In this document: positions 52,343 to 62,921 of the stretch, in pieces
How positions within the stretch are numbered: position 1 is the first letter of the stretch
Layout: each line of letters opens with the position of its first letter
From: Planctomycetota bacterium
GTDB taxonomy: Bacteria; Planctomycetota; UBA8742; UBA2392
Direction of reading: 5' to 3'
Assembly: GCA_015075515.1 (NCBI GenBank)
Contig: JABTUE010000004.1
Span: 1 to 64,000, forward strand
DNA: 64,000 nt
Notes under the pieces: model-generated
What the model saw: the letters and a program-made list of their open reading frames with translations, nothing else
Told to the model about the DNA's origin: nothing
Databases searched by the model: none
Position numbers and translations under genes: made by a program

Positions 52343-53236
52343 CTACCAGCCGCTGCGATGCAGGCCGCCCAGAATGCCGGGTTTGTTGTTGGCGGCCTGG
52401 GCGTAGTAATCGGCCAGGCGACGTTGGCCGGCCACGGGCGCGATGTTGTCGAACTCGGAAATCACCAGATAGAACCGCAGCATGTCCAGCACGCGCGGAC
52501 TGATGATGCCCAGCAGGTGCGCGTTCATCAGGTGAAACCAGTTTGGCAGGCGCAGCGTCGCCCCGTGCTTCCAGCCGGCGGCGCGGCACAGCAGCAGGCC
52601 GATTTCGCGGCGCGTGAACACTTCGGGCCCGCCCATTTCAAGTTGCGCGCTGTCGCCCTCGATGTGTTCCAGCGCGTTGCGGGCGATGTCTTCTTCGTGA
52701 ATCGGGTTGCTGCGACACTCGGGATTGCCGGGGATTGGAAACACCCCCAGTCGCGCAAAACCCCACAGTCGGCGAAAAGTTGAAAAGATGCCCGTGGGCC
52801 GCAGAATCGTGTAGGGCAGACCGCTGGCGACCACGGCGTCCACTACCTGTTCGTGCGCGTCGGCAAAGGCGTGTTGACGCAGTTCGCGGCCAAAGGCCAG
52901 TGAAACGTACTGAAAACGCGCGGCCTTGCGGGCAACGGCCGCGTCCAGCAGCGCGCGGTTAAGCGGTACGTCCACGTCGTGGTAGCGCCTGCGACCCATG
53001 AACGGGCTGGGCGAGGCACTGGCACCGAGGGCTGAAAACACCACGTCGCCGGGGTTGATGCAGGCTTGCAGGCTCGTGGCATCGCGGAAATCTACGGCCC
53101 GGGCTTCGTCGGCACCCACGCCGGCCAGGCGTGCCGCGTCGCGGCCCAGGGCCACGGTTCCAATGCCACGCGCCCGCGCCAGGCGGATCACCGCCCGGCC
53201 CACACTGCCGGTTGCGCCTGCGACGACAATGCGCAT
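52343..53236 (-). CDS. Atypical SDR / NmrA-like NAD(P)H-binding protein
   Basis: A 297-residue Rossmann-fold protein. The nucleotide-binding motif is VVAGATGSVGRAVIRLARARG at the amino end; LPYTILRPTGIFSTF is typical of atypical SDRs of the NmrA/YwnB type. No Tyr-x3-Lys catalytic pair. Likely an oxidoreductase or a redox sensor; the substrate is unknown. It is convergent with cobB across a 214-base gap holding no gene. Confidence 0.85.
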   Translation of the reverse strand: MRIVVAGATGSVGRAVIRLARARGIGTVALGRDAARLAGVGADEARAVDFRDATSLQACINPGDVVFSALGASASPSPFMGRRRYHDVDVPLNRALLDAAVARKAARFQYVSLAFGRELRQHAFADAHEQVVDAVVASGLPYTILRPTGIFSTFRRLWGFARLGVFPIPGNPECRSNPIHEEDIARNALEHIEGDSAQLEMGGPEVFTRREIGLLLCRAAGWKHGATLRLPNWFHLMNAHLLGIISPRVLDMLRFYLVISEFDNIAPVAGQRRLADYYAQAANNKPGILGGLHRSGW

Positions 53237-53288
53237 GGCGTTGGTTTAGCACGGCCCGAAATGGTTTGCCAATGCGGCGACAGTCGCG

Positions 53289-53870
53289 TCAGGCCGCCGC
53301 CAGATCGTCAAGCAGGCCCTGTGCCAGTTCGGAAAACCGGCACGGGTTTTCATAGGAACGCGAAACCAGCATGGCGCCCTCCAGAGACGACAGCAGCCGC
53401 GTGGCCGCCCTTCGGGCCGGCCCGTCAAAGGCGATAGAGCCCTGGGTGCGGCCCTGGGCCAGAACCCGTTCCAGCCACGTCTCGTTGTCATCGAAAAACC
53501 CGCGCACCTCGGCGCGGATGGCCCTGGGCAGGGTAGAAAAATCGGCCGCCAGCATGCCGCACAGACACAGCCGGTTGCCGTCTTCCAGAACGCTCTGGAA
53601 CAACCCCGCGTATTGCCGAAGCCGGGTTGCGGCCGCGGTGTGCCTGCGTTCGATGGCGGCCAGAGCTTCTCCGAAACGCTGCCGGTAGCGTGCCATCAGC
53701 GCGCGGCCCAGTTTGGCCTTGGTGGGAAAGTGGTGGTGGATGCTGGCCTTGCGGATGTTCAGGGCCTTGGCGATGTCGGCGTAGGAAAAAGCGTTGTAGC
53801 CGAGGGTCTGAATCAGGCGCTCGGCGACATCCAGGATGCGGTCCGACGTATCAGACGTTTGTTTTGCCAT
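53289..53870 (-). CDS. TetR-family transcriptional repressor
   Basis: A 193-residue regulator. The amino-terminal HTH is RILDVAERLIQTLGYNAFSYADIAKALNIRKASIHHHFPTK; the ligand domain contains LCLCGMLAADFSTLP, as in several TetR subgroups. The divergent gene encodes a methyltransferase and a palindrome at 53922-53937 lies between them, so it very likely represses one or both. Confidence 0.9.
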   Translation of the reverse strand: MAKQTSDTSDRILDVAERLIQTLGYNAFSYADIAKALNIRKASIHHHFPTKAKLGRALMARYRQRFGEALAAIERRHTAAATRLRQYAGLFQSVLEDGNRLCLCGMLAADFSTLPRAIRAEVRGFFDDNETWLERVLAQGRTQGSIAFDGPARRAATRLLSSLEGAMLVSRSYENPCRFSELAQGLLDDLAAA

Positions 53871-53921
53871 GTGTGCATTGTAGCGGAGCTGAAGAAAAGT
53901 CGCATCGGTATGGAACACCTG

Positions 53922-53937
53922 CCTACTAGTTGGTAGG
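53922..53937. promoter_or_regulatory. Candidate TetR operator
   Basis: CCTACTAGTTGGTAGG, five-base inverted arms. A plus-strand -10-like TACTAT (53939-53944) begins two bases after it, so repressor binding would block the promoter of the methyltransferase gene. Confidence 0.6.
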
Positions 53938-53973
53938 GTACTATTGCTCACAAACAACAGGCGGGAGAATCGC

Positions 53974-55032
53974 ATGACAATAGACCAGGAAAAACTCAAC
54001 GCGTTCATGGGCAAGTTCGTGGGAGACCTTGGCGCCGCGGCCCACGGCGTTACGGTGCTGATCGGCGAAAAGCTGGGGCTGTACAAGGCCATGGCCGCCG
54101 GCGGTCCGATGACGCCGACTGAACTGGCCGCCAAAACCGGATGCGGCGAGCGCTACATCCGTGAATGGCTCGCGGCCCAGGCCGCCTCGGGCTATGCCGA
54201 GTATGACGCCGCGACGGGCCGGTTTCACCTCACGCCCGAGCAGGCCATGGCCCTGGCCGACGAGAACAGCGCGGCCTACATTCCCGGCGCGTTCTATGTG
54301 GTTTCCAGCATGTGGAAGGACGAACCGCGCATGCTCGAATCGGTTCGCAGCGGCAAGGGCATGGGTTGGCACGAACACCACCCCGACCTGTTTGTCGGAA
54401 CCGAAAAATTCTTCCGTCCCAGTTACGTCGGCAACCTTCTGACGTCGTGGCTTCCGGCGCTGGACGGGGTTGAGGCCAGGCTGCGCGGCGGCGCCACGGT
54501 GGCCGATGTCGGGTGCGGTCACGGTGTCACCACGGTGATGATGGCCCAGGCGTTTCCGCGGTCGCGCTTTGTGGGCTATGACTACCACGCCCCGTCCATC
54601 GAGCGCGCGCGCAAGGCCGCCGAGGTCGAGGGCGTGTCTGACCGCTGCCGGTTTGAAGTTGCCCCTGCCAAGGGCTATCCGGGCAAGGATTACGACCTGG
54701 TCACGTTTTTTGACTGCCTGCACGACATGGGTGACCCGGCGGGAGCCGCCGCCCACGTGTACCGGTCGCTGAAACCCGGCGGCACCTGGATGATCGTTGA
54801 GCCCTTTGCCCACGACCACACCGAGCGCAACCTGAACCCTGTGGGGCGCGTGTACTACGCCGCGTCGTTGTGCATCTGCTGTCCGGCGTCGCTGTCTCAG
54901 GAAGTCGGCGCGGCACTGGGTGCACAGGCCGGCGAGTCGCGCCTGGCCGAAGTCGTGCGCAAGGGCGGGTTCAAGGGCCTGCGCCGTGCCACGGAAACGC
55001 CCTTCAACATTGTTCTGGAGGCCCGCAAGTAG
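53974..55032 (+). CDS. Class I SAM-dependent methyltransferase, winged-helix N-domain
   Basis: A 352-residue enzyme. An amino-terminal winged-helix dimerisation-type region (GPMTPTELAAKTGCGERYIREWLAAQAASGYAEYD) precedes a Rossmann methyltransferase domain with VADVGCGHGVTTVMMAQAFP near 180, DYHAP, and FFDCLHDMGDP as the post-II motif. Small-molecule O- or C-methylation is plausible; the substrate is unknown. GGGAGA precedes the ATG. The TetR operator lies upstream. Confidence 0.87.
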   Translation: MTIDQEKLNAFMGKFVGDLGAAAHGVTVLIGEKLGLYKAMAAGGPMTPTELAAKTGCGERYIREWLAAQAASGYAEYDAATGRFHLTPEQAMALADENSAAYIPGAFYVVSSMWKDEPRMLESVRSGKGMGWHEHHPDLFVGTEKFFRPSYVGNLLTSWLPALDGVEARLRGGATVADVGCGHGVTTVMMAQAFPRSRFVGYDYHAPSIERARKAAEVEGVSDRCRFEVAPAKGYPGKDYDLVTFFDCLHDMGDPAGAAAHVYRSLKPGGTWMIVEPFAHDHTERNLNPVGRVYYAASLCICCPASLSQEVGAALGAQAGESRLAEVVRKGGFKGLRRATETPFNIVLEARK

Positions 55033-55081
55033 CGGCCGGAATCGTGTGTGACCCGGGGCCGGCGTGATGCGCCGGCCCTGC

Positions 55082-55453
55082 CTATTGGGCCAGCCTGACG
55101 CCCAGCCGGTGCAGGGCCTGGGCGATTTCGTCCAGGCTTTCGTCCTTCAGGCCGGTGTGGCGGATGGCCTTTTCGGTGGTCAAAGTCAGGTCGCGCACGG
55201 TGGAAATGCCCAGTTGCGCCAGTTTTTTGGTGATGCGCAGCGGCAGTTCCAGCACCTCCAGCGGCGCGCTGAGCACATCGGCCAGCATCACGTCGCTGTC
55301 GGGCAGTTCCGACTGTTTCTGGCGCTGGGCCATCATGGCCCGCGCGATACGGAAGGCTTCGGCCGCCAGTTCTTCAGCGTCTTCGAACTGGCCGCGCACG
55401 ATCAGGCCGGTGAGGGCGGCGGCGGCAAAGCGATCCAGTTGGGTAGAGGACAT
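55082..55453 (-). CDS. Stand-alone RNA polymerase alpha-CTD-like protein
   Basis: A 123-residue protein. The last 60 residues (PLEVLELPLRITKKLAQLGISTVRDL, then DESLDEIAQALHRLGV) match the helix-hairpin-helix pattern of RpoA C-terminal domains, which bind UP-element DNA and regulators. The amino-terminal assembly domain is missing. The first 60 residues are helical and unfamiliar. It follows the secretion ATPase gene on the minus strand. It may compete with or modify RNA polymerase; this is inferred. Confidence 0.72.
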   Translation of the reverse strand: MSSTQLDRFAAAALTGLIVRGQFEDAEELAAEAFRIARAMMAQRQKQSELPDSDVMLADVLSAPLEVLELPLRITKKLAQLGISTVRDLTLTTEKAIRHTGLKDESLDEIAQALHRLGVRLAQ

Positions 55454-55515
55454 GGGTTTTCGGCCGGCAATCAGCAGCGACAGCACCAGCATAACACGGC
55501 CGTCGCAGACCGCCG

Positions 55516-57217
<1,702 letters not shown>

Positions 57218-57269
57218 GTTTCACCGGTTTCCGCCTTGTGTAACGACTGGCGGCCCAAGGCGTTGGGTG

Positions 57270-58382
57270 CTATTCGCTGCCCGCGGGTTCGGCCTTTGGG
57301 GCTGCTTGGGCGGCCTGCCGGGCATCAAAGCGCTGCCGGGCCTCTTCGGCTTGGGCCGCGGTTTCCGTGGCGGTTGGAAACAGCGCCAGACGTTCCGACG
57401 CCACCATGACCTGGTCAAACGTTGTGCCCTCAATGCGATAGCGCAGCAGCAGGTACGTGATCAGGTCGGCGCACTGGGACACGACACTGAGCCAGCACAC
57501 CAGCATCCCGACACTGCCCCAGAAGATCGAGGCCATGACAAACGGCGGCAGATTCGGCGTATCGGTCAGCGGCGCGGGATCCGTGGCAGCGGCCCAGACG
57601 GCGGCAACCACATCGGAGGCGCCGACGGCGTAAAGACATGCGGCGATCAGCAGCCACGCCAGTGCCAGCACCGCGCCCCCGGCCACGGCCGCCAGGGCAA
57701 CCACGGCCAGCTTGGCCAGAAAATACGCTGCATAGCGGAAGGGCTTTTGCAGCACAAAGCCCGCCGGGCGCGACAGAGCCTCCAGGTAATCGCGGCCCTC
57801 GACGACGGCCGTGGCGGGCATCAGCGGCGCGGCAAGACCGAACAGCAGAAACCCGGCCGCGGCCACCAGCGCGCAGACCAGCGCCAGCGGCAGGGTAATG
57901 AGCAGCAGCAGCGACCCGGCCAGGCCGTCCAGGTGCGCCGGCAGCACCAGAATCGCTACCGCGACCAGCAGCACGGCCGGAATCAGCATGGCCAACAGCG
58001 GCGCACCCGCGGCCATGCGGTACAGCAGCGGTTCAGGCGGCAGCTTGCCGCGTTCGTCGCGGGCGATTTCCAAAGCCGCGCCGCGCAGAACAGGCGCGTT
58101 GAGATAGCCAAAACCAAGCCACCAGCCGGCCAGCACGCATACCCAGAACAGAACCTGGCCCGGCCTGACCGGCGTGCCAAACACGGCCTGCCATGCGGCG
58201 TCCAGGCCCTCGGGCGTGATCTGCGTATCGCCTGTGGCGCGCCAGTTCAAGACCAGCGAAAGCGCCAGCACAATCGCCGCTGTCCACAGCAGGGCAAAGC
58301 AAGCCTGGGCGACGCGGCGCAGGTTGCACGCCAGCACAATCGCCTGGGGCATGTCTCGAACATCGTGGTAGTGAAAACGCAC
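57270..58382 (-). CDS. Polytopic membrane protein of unknown function
   Basis: A 370-residue protein with about six to eight hydrophobic helices, starting at GTG 58382. A central part (ALSRPAGFVLQKPFRYAAYFLAKL) resembles glycerophosphoryl-diesterase-membrane-domain-like or DUF975-like proteins only vaguely. The Ala/Gln/Glu-rich C-terminal tail is cytoplasmic-looking. No enzymatic motif. It is upstream of the secretion ATPase on the same strand. Confidence 0.65.
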   Translation of the reverse strand: MRFHYHDVRDMPQAIVLACNLRRVAQACFALLWTAAIVLALSLVLNWRATGDTQITPEGLDAAWQAVFGTPVRPGQVLFWVCVLAGWWLGFGYLNAPVLRGAALEIARDERGKLPPEPLLYRMAAGAPLLAMLIPAVLLVAVAILVLPAHLDGLAGSLLLLITLPLALVCALVAAAGFLLFGLAAPLMPATAVVEGRDYLEALSRPAGFVLQKPFRYAAYFLAKLAVVALAAVAGGAVLALAWLLIAACLYAVGASDVVAAVWAAATDPAPLTDTPNLPPFVMASIFWGSVGMLVCWLSVVSQCADLITYLLLRYRIEGTTFDQVMVASERLALFPTATETAAQAEEARQRFDARQAAQAAPKAEPAGSE

Positions 58383-58468
58383 GGCGCGAAGTCTAGCCGC
58401 CGCCGCACCGGGCGCAACTCTCGTTGACCGGCGCGATTGCAGGGCCTAAAGTTCAGGCCGCGGTGACT

Positions 58469-59605
58469 ATGGCAAACAACGGCAAACGCAAAACCGGCCC
58501 CCTGACCCGGGCATTTTTCAAGGGTCTTTCGATTGTTCTGCCTGCGATCATCACGATCGCGCTGTTCGCGTGGGTATGGGACATTCTGCGCGTCAACGTG
58601 GTCGAACTGCTGATCCGCGGGATTGATTCCGTGGCCCTGTTCGAGCCCCGGCGCCTGAACAAGGACGAACGGGCGTACCTGCGCAAGTTCAACCAGGAAA
58701 AGTGGCTGGTCTACATGGACTGGGCGGTTCAGGACTGGGGCAAGCCCACGCCGGCCGAGGAGCCCCTGAATGAACGCCGCGAATACGACGAACTGGCCAG
58801 GGCCCGCGCCGCGCGCGAAGCCGCCAACGGGCTGGGCGGGGTTCAGGTCAATGTGCTGATCCGCGATCTGCCCGGCAGTTCGTGGGGTTATTCGCCGCCG
58901 ATGAAGCAGCGCGGGCTGCTGCAACTGATTCTGGACGCCAACCGCTGGCCGCGTGAATACGACCCTGACACCGGCCGCGTGCAGCGCTTTCACTGGTTTG
59001 AGTATCTGCTGGCCACGGTGGTCGGCCTGACACTGGTGGTGCTGCTGGGTTTCGGCACGCGCAACTTTCTGGGCAAGCGGCTGGTGGCGCTGCTGGAATG
59101 GTTCGTTACCCGCACGCCGGTGGTCAAGTCGGTGTACCCGCACGCCAAGCAACTGGTGGAGTTTTTCTTCCGCGAGCAGAAACCTCTGGAGTTCGACACC
59201 GTATGCGCCATTGAGTACCCGCGCGAACGCTGCTGGTCCATTGCCTTTGTGACCGGCGCCGGTCTGCAGACACTGCAGGATCACACCGGCAAGCGCATGG
59301 TCACGGTGTACGTACCCAGCAGCCCCGCGCCGATGACAGGCTACACCATGTTTCTGGCCGCCGAAGAGGTCGTGCGGCTGGACATCACCGTTGAAGAAGC
59401 CATGAAGATCGTGGTTTCCGGCGGCGTGCTGACGCCGATGCAGGAAACCGTCCGGCCGGCTTCAGGCGCGCAACTGGCCCTGACCCACAAGATCAACGAA
59501 CAGATCCGCGCGCGCCAGACCACGATGCTGAATAAGTCGGATCTGGCCAAGCCCCCGGCCGATGCCGGCCAGGAAGCCAAACCCGCCGAAGCCCCCAAGT
59601 CCTAG
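58469..59605 (+). CDS. DUF502 family membrane protein
   Basis: A 378-residue protein. The DUF502 pattern is clear: FFKGLSIVLPAIITIALFAWVWDIL near residue 13-37, VVGLTLVVLLGFGTRNFLGK near 190, TPVVKSVYPHAKQLVEFF near 220 and GYTMFLAAEEVVRLDITVEEAMKIVVSGG near 290-320. A hydrophilic insert (about 60-170) between the two helices is longer than usual. Unknown function; members occur with membrane-integrity genes. Its TAG stop shares bases with the convergent cold-shock gene. Confidence 0.87.
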   Translation: MANNGKRKTGPLTRAFFKGLSIVLPAIITIALFAWVWDILRVNVVELLIRGIDSVALFEPRRLNKDERAYLRKFNQEKWLVYMDWAVQDWGKPTPAEEPLNERREYDELARARAAREAANGLGGVQVNVLIRDLPGSSWGYSPPMKQRGLLQLILDANRWPREYDPDTGRVQRFHWFEYLLATVVGLTLVVLLGFGTRNFLGKRLVALLEWFVTRTPVVKSVYPHAKQLVEFFFREQKPLEFDTVCAIEYPRERCWSIAFVTGAGLQTLQDHTGKRMVTVYVPSSPAPMTGYTMFLAAEEVVRLDITVEEAMKIVVSGGVLTPMQETVRPASGAQLALTHKINEQIRARQTTMLNKSDLAKPPADAGQEAKPAEAPKS

Positions 59606-59820
59606 ATCACGTGAATGTCGTGGGCCACCGGCCCGCGGCGCGTGATTTCAATGATGAACTCAAGTTCCTGGCCGGGCTTGAGGTCCACCACGCCGTCGCT
59701 GCGGATCGCACCGATATGAATGAACACCGGCGGCGCGCCCGGCCTTTGCGCAAAGCCGAAACCCTTGCGGGTGTCGAACCATTTGACGGTGCCGCGGGTC
59801 TTGATGCGCGAGGTAGCCAT
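59602..59820 (-). CDS. Cold-shock-domain protein
   Basis: A 72-residue OB-fold protein. GTVKWFDTRKGFGFAQ carries RNP1, and VFIHIGAI is the RNP2-like strand (FVH is FIH here). It should bind single-stranded RNA or DNA. The ATG at 59820 (MATSRIKTRGTVKWF) is used. Its stop overlaps the stop of DUF502 (CTAG). Lower similarity than housekeeping CspA-like proteins: the DxFVHxSAI signature is altered to PVFIHIGAI. Confidence 0.87.
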   Translation of the reverse strand: MATSRIKTRGTVKWFDTRKGFGFAQRPGAPPVFIHIGAIRSDGVVDLKPGQELEFIIEITRRGPVAHDIHVI

Positions 59821-59915
59821 GAACAGTGGTCGGTGGTCAGGGAAAGCGACGGCGATTCGACCTGCTGAAGCGGCCGTGGTCAAGAGTTTCGTGGGGGACC
59901 GCCACCTGCCGGGCC

Positions 59916-61730
59916 CTACGCCAGTTGCGCCGCGAGTTCCTGGCGCCGCGCCAGATCGGCATACAGGCCGCCCAGCGCGCGCAGATCACTGTCTGTGCCG
60001 CGTTCCACCACCCGGCCCTCGTCCAGAACGATGATTTCGTCGGCGTGCTGCACGGCGCTGATGCGCTGGGCGATGATCACGGTGGTGATGTTTTGGCTGA
60101 GCTGCTTCAGGTTGCGCAGAATGCGTTCTTCGGTGTCGGTGTCCACGGCGCTCAGGCAGTCGTCCAGCACCAGAATCACCGGGTTGCGCGCCAGCGCGCG
60201 GGCGATCGCCGCGCGCTGTTTCTGGCCGCCGCTGAGGTTCACGCCGCGTTCGCCCAGCATGGTGTCATAACCTTTGGGCAGGGCCAGAACCTCGGCCTCG
60301 AACTCGGCGGCCCTGGCGCAGCGCGCGATGGTTTCGGCGCGTGCCGGGTCGTCGGGGTTCATGCCCAGCGCGATGTTGTTGGCGATGGTGTCGCTGAACA
60401 GAAAGCTGTCCTGGGGCACATAGCCCATGAAAGCCCTCAGGCTGTTGGCGTCGTATTGGCGAATGTCGAGGCCATCCACGCGCACGCTGCCGGCCGTGGC
60501 GTCGTACAGGCGCAGCAGCAGGTTGGCCACGGTGGATTTGCCGCTGCCCACCGGGCCCACAATCGCCAGGGTGCGGCCGGGCTCAACGCGAAAGCTCACG
60601 TCATGCAGCACCGGCGGGCCTTCGGGTGTATAGCGGTGGCTCACGCGGTCGAACTCGACCTCGCCGCGAAGCCCCGCGGGCCGGTGCCCGCCGCTGCCGT
60701 CGCGCGACGGGTCAGGCGGCGTGTCGGCCAGTTCATTCAGGCGTTTGAGGCTGGCCTCGGCGCGGGTGAACAGCATGGTGACCCAGCCCAGCGCGATCAT
60801 GGGCCAGTACAGGTTCAGGTTGTACATCAGAAACGCGGCAAGGTCCCCCGTGGTCAGGGCGCCGCGGCCGACCTCCAGCGCGCCGAAGTAAAGGATGATC
60901 AGCACGCCCAGCCCCGAAAAGCCCCAGATGCTGGCCTGAAACAGCGACTGGTTGCGCGAGGCGCCCAGTTTGTTGTACAGGTAGCGGCGGCCCAGGCGGT
61001 CCAGTTCCTGGACCTCGAACGTTTCGCGCGAAAAGGCCTTGACCACGCGCGCGCCGGCAAAGTTTTCCTGGGCGCGGGCGGAAAGCTCGGCCAGGTCTTC
61101 CTGGCCCCGGGTGGTGTAGCGGCGCACGCGCGGGCTGAACCACAGGGTGGAAGCCGTCAGGCCGACCAGCGGCGCCATGGCGATCAATGTCAGCAGCGGG
61201 TTGAGCGACAGCATGACCGAAAGCGCCGCCGGAAACATGACCACCGTGCCGCCCAGATACATGACGGCCGGGCCGATCATCATGCGCACGTTTTCAATGT
61301 CGCTGGTCAAAAGGCTCTGGATCGCGCCGCTGCGGGTGTTGTTGTAATAGCCGGCGGGCAGGTTCTGCAGTTTGCCGTAAAGCCGCCGCTTGAGCGTGTA
61401 TTCGGTGCGCCGCGAAAGCCGCACCAGGTAATAGCGCTTGAGAAACGTGAACACGCCCATCAGCGCCGCCACGCCCAGTGCCGTGCCCAGCGCCAGCATC
61501 ACGAAGTGACCGCGGTCGTGCGGCTTGAACGGCATGAACACGTCCGTCAGCCAGCCCGAAAGACCCTCGCCGCGCACAAACCCCTGTGGCGAGGCCGCGT
61601 CCACGGCCAGTTTGATGAACACCGGAATCACGGCCTGGCACAGCGTGCCCATCAGCAGCGCCGCAAGGCCGATCACCAGCCAGCGCAGGTTGGCCCGGTA
61701 CTCGGCAAGGATGAAGCGCAGTGTGCGCAT
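59916..61730 (-). CDS. ABC exporter with fused permease and ATPase (MsbA-like)
   Basis: A 604-residue half-transporter. Six membrane helices (to about 320) are followed by an ATPase with Walker A GPVGSGKSTVANLLLRLYD near 394, signature LSGGQKQRAAIARALARNP near 500, Walker B VILVLDDCLSAVD and switch His replaced by QR in IIAQRISAVQHAD. The D-loop is SAVD. It likely exports lipid or drugs as a homodimer. ATG start at 61730. The Walker B ends in DD rather than the usual DE, and the switch His is not visible, so catalysis may be asymmetric or need a partner. Confidence 0.88.
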   Translation of the reverse strand: MRTLRFILAEYRANLRWLVIGLAALLMGTLCQAVIPVFIKLAVDAASPQGFVRGEGLSGWLTDVFMPFKPHDRGHFVMLALGTALGVAALMGVFTFLKRYYLVRLSRRTEYTLKRRLYGKLQNLPAGYYNNTRSGAIQSLLTSDIENVRMMIGPAVMYLGGTVVMFPAALSVMLSLNPLLTLIAMAPLVGLTASTLWFSPRVRRYTTRGQEDLAELSARAQENFAGARVVKAFSRETFEVQELDRLGRRYLYNKLGASRNQSLFQASIWGFSGLGVLIILYFGALEVGRGALTTGDLAAFLMYNLNLYWPMIALGWVTMLFTRAEASLKRLNELADTPPDPSRDGSGGHRPAGLRGEVEFDRVSHRYTPEGPPVLHDVSFRVEPGRTLAIVGPVGSGKSTVANLLLRLYDATAGSVRVDGLDIRQYDANSLRAFMGYVPQDSFLFSDTIANNIALGMNPDDPARAETIARCARAAEFEAEVLALPKGYDTMLGERGVNLSGGQKQRAAIARALARNPVILVLDDCLSAVDTDTEERILRNLKQLSQNITTVIIAQRISAVQHADEIIVLDEGRVVERGTDSDLRALGGLYADLARRQELAAQLA

Positions 61731-61835
61731 GGTGTGCGGAGACTAACTGCAAACGCCGCCACAGTGGCGACTATTCCTGCGCTTACCCCCGGGTCGGCGG
61801 CCGGCCGCAGGTGCGTGAGGATGCGCCGGTTACAG

Positions 61836-62669
61836 TCAGGACTGCTCCAGCCAGCGCAGGTCGTGCTCGTCGGCGCCCATCAGTTCGCCGTTGAAGACGC
61901 GCCATTCATTGCCGGTTTTCACCATAACCTTGCGCAGTGGCAGGGTGACCGTGCTGCGGGTGATGATGTCAAGAATGATCGCCACCACGCCAACCAGCAG
62001 AAACGACAGCAGCCACAGCGACGTGTTCATCACAAAGCGCACCCGACATTCCACCAGCGCCATATCCTCGCGCAGTTGCGTCACCTGCACCTGGCTGATG
62101 CGGACCTGGCAATAGCAGGGTGGCCGCCAACACAGAAGCCCCTTCCAGTAGGCCGTGAACGACGCCGGGTCGTCAAACCGGTGGGGGGCCGGCGTGGGCT
62201 GGCCGAGTTTATCAATCACGGGCTGGAACCGGTCCATGGCGTCGCGGTCGGCTTCCAGCACCAGTGCATTGGCGCGCTTGTAGGAGCCCCGCCCCAGTGC
62301 CTGGAGATAAGACTTGAGCGCGCGAACCGGCGTCAGCGGTCGTGAGTGCAGGCAGATAACGACCGGAATCGAAAGTACGCCCAGCAGTGCCATCAACCCG
62401 ACAACACCTACAATGACCGCGCCGTCGCCCTCTACAAAGAGAAACGCGGAAAGAAAGGCCGGAAGCAAGGCGGCAAAGAGAGCCAGCACCACGGCCTTGA
62501 CTGTCCGCCCGATGTCGGCGCCGACGGGCGCGGCGGGTTGCAGCCTCGCGGCCTGGTACTTTTCGCCGGCGCGCCGAAGAATCATCTCTTGCAGCGAGCC
62601 TGGCTCAACGGGCGGCAGATTGGGCATCTGCGGCGCGCCGTAGGGCCGCAGGTTTGGTGTTGTGTCCAT
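61836..62669 (-). CDS. Membrane protein of unknown function
   Basis: A 277-residue protein. A Pro-rich amino end is followed by two hydrophobic helices (about 60-105), a soluble middle part with LLCWRPPCYCQVRISQVQVTQL, and a third helix near 218-240. No recognised family. It ends 105 bases before the ABC exporter start. It contains Cys in CW, CYC and EC contexts but no clear metal motif. Confidence 0.6.
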   Translation of the reverse strand: MDTTPNLRPYGAPQMPNLPPVEPGSLQEMILRRAGEKYQAARLQPAAPVGADIGRTVKAVVLALFAALLPAFLSAFLFVEGDGAVIVGVVGLMALLGVLSIPVVICLHSRPLTPVRALKSYLQALGRGSYKRANALVLEADRDAMDRFQPVIDKLGQPTPAPHRFDDPASFTAYWKGLLCWRPPCYCQVRISQVQVTQLREDMALVECRVRFVMNTSLWLLSFLLVGVVAIILDIITRSTVTLPLRKVMVKTGNEWRVFNGELMGADEHDLRWLEQS

Positions 62670-62771
62670 CGGGGTATTTCAGAAAGCCGCGGTGCAGGCG
62701 CAAGAACGGAATCGGACCAGCGGAAGGCGAAACGCGCCTGCAGGAGGGTGCCACATCACGAAAAGAGGTGG

Positions 62772-62861
62772 CGGGAGCACATGGGAATCGAACCCACCTG
62801 ACCCGTTCAGGTCACACCGGTTTTGAAGACCAGGAGGCCCACCAGGCGCCTATCTGCTCCC
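62772..62861 (-). tRNA. selC: tRNA-Sec (selC), anticodon UCA
   Basis: Long tRNA with acceptor GGGAGCA/TGCTCCC, anticodon stem CTGGT/ACCGG, loop CTTCAAA (anticodon TCA), a long variable arm TGACC/GGTCA, T loop TTCGATT, discriminator G (62772) and encoded CCA (62771-62769). The anticodon, long acceptor/T stem and the neighbouring selA support Sec rather than Ser. It is the decoding tRNA for the UGA at 14088-14086. Confidence 0.95.
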
Positions 62862-62921
62862 GCGCCGGTTATAGCAAACCGCCGCCGGTCTGTCAGTGCC
62901 AATGCGCGGCAAGCCGCAATT

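Noticed and set aside
62772..62861. tRNA-Ser
   Set aside because: The long variable arm fits Ser, but the anticodon is TCA, reading UGA, and selA is adjacent, so Sec is the better call.
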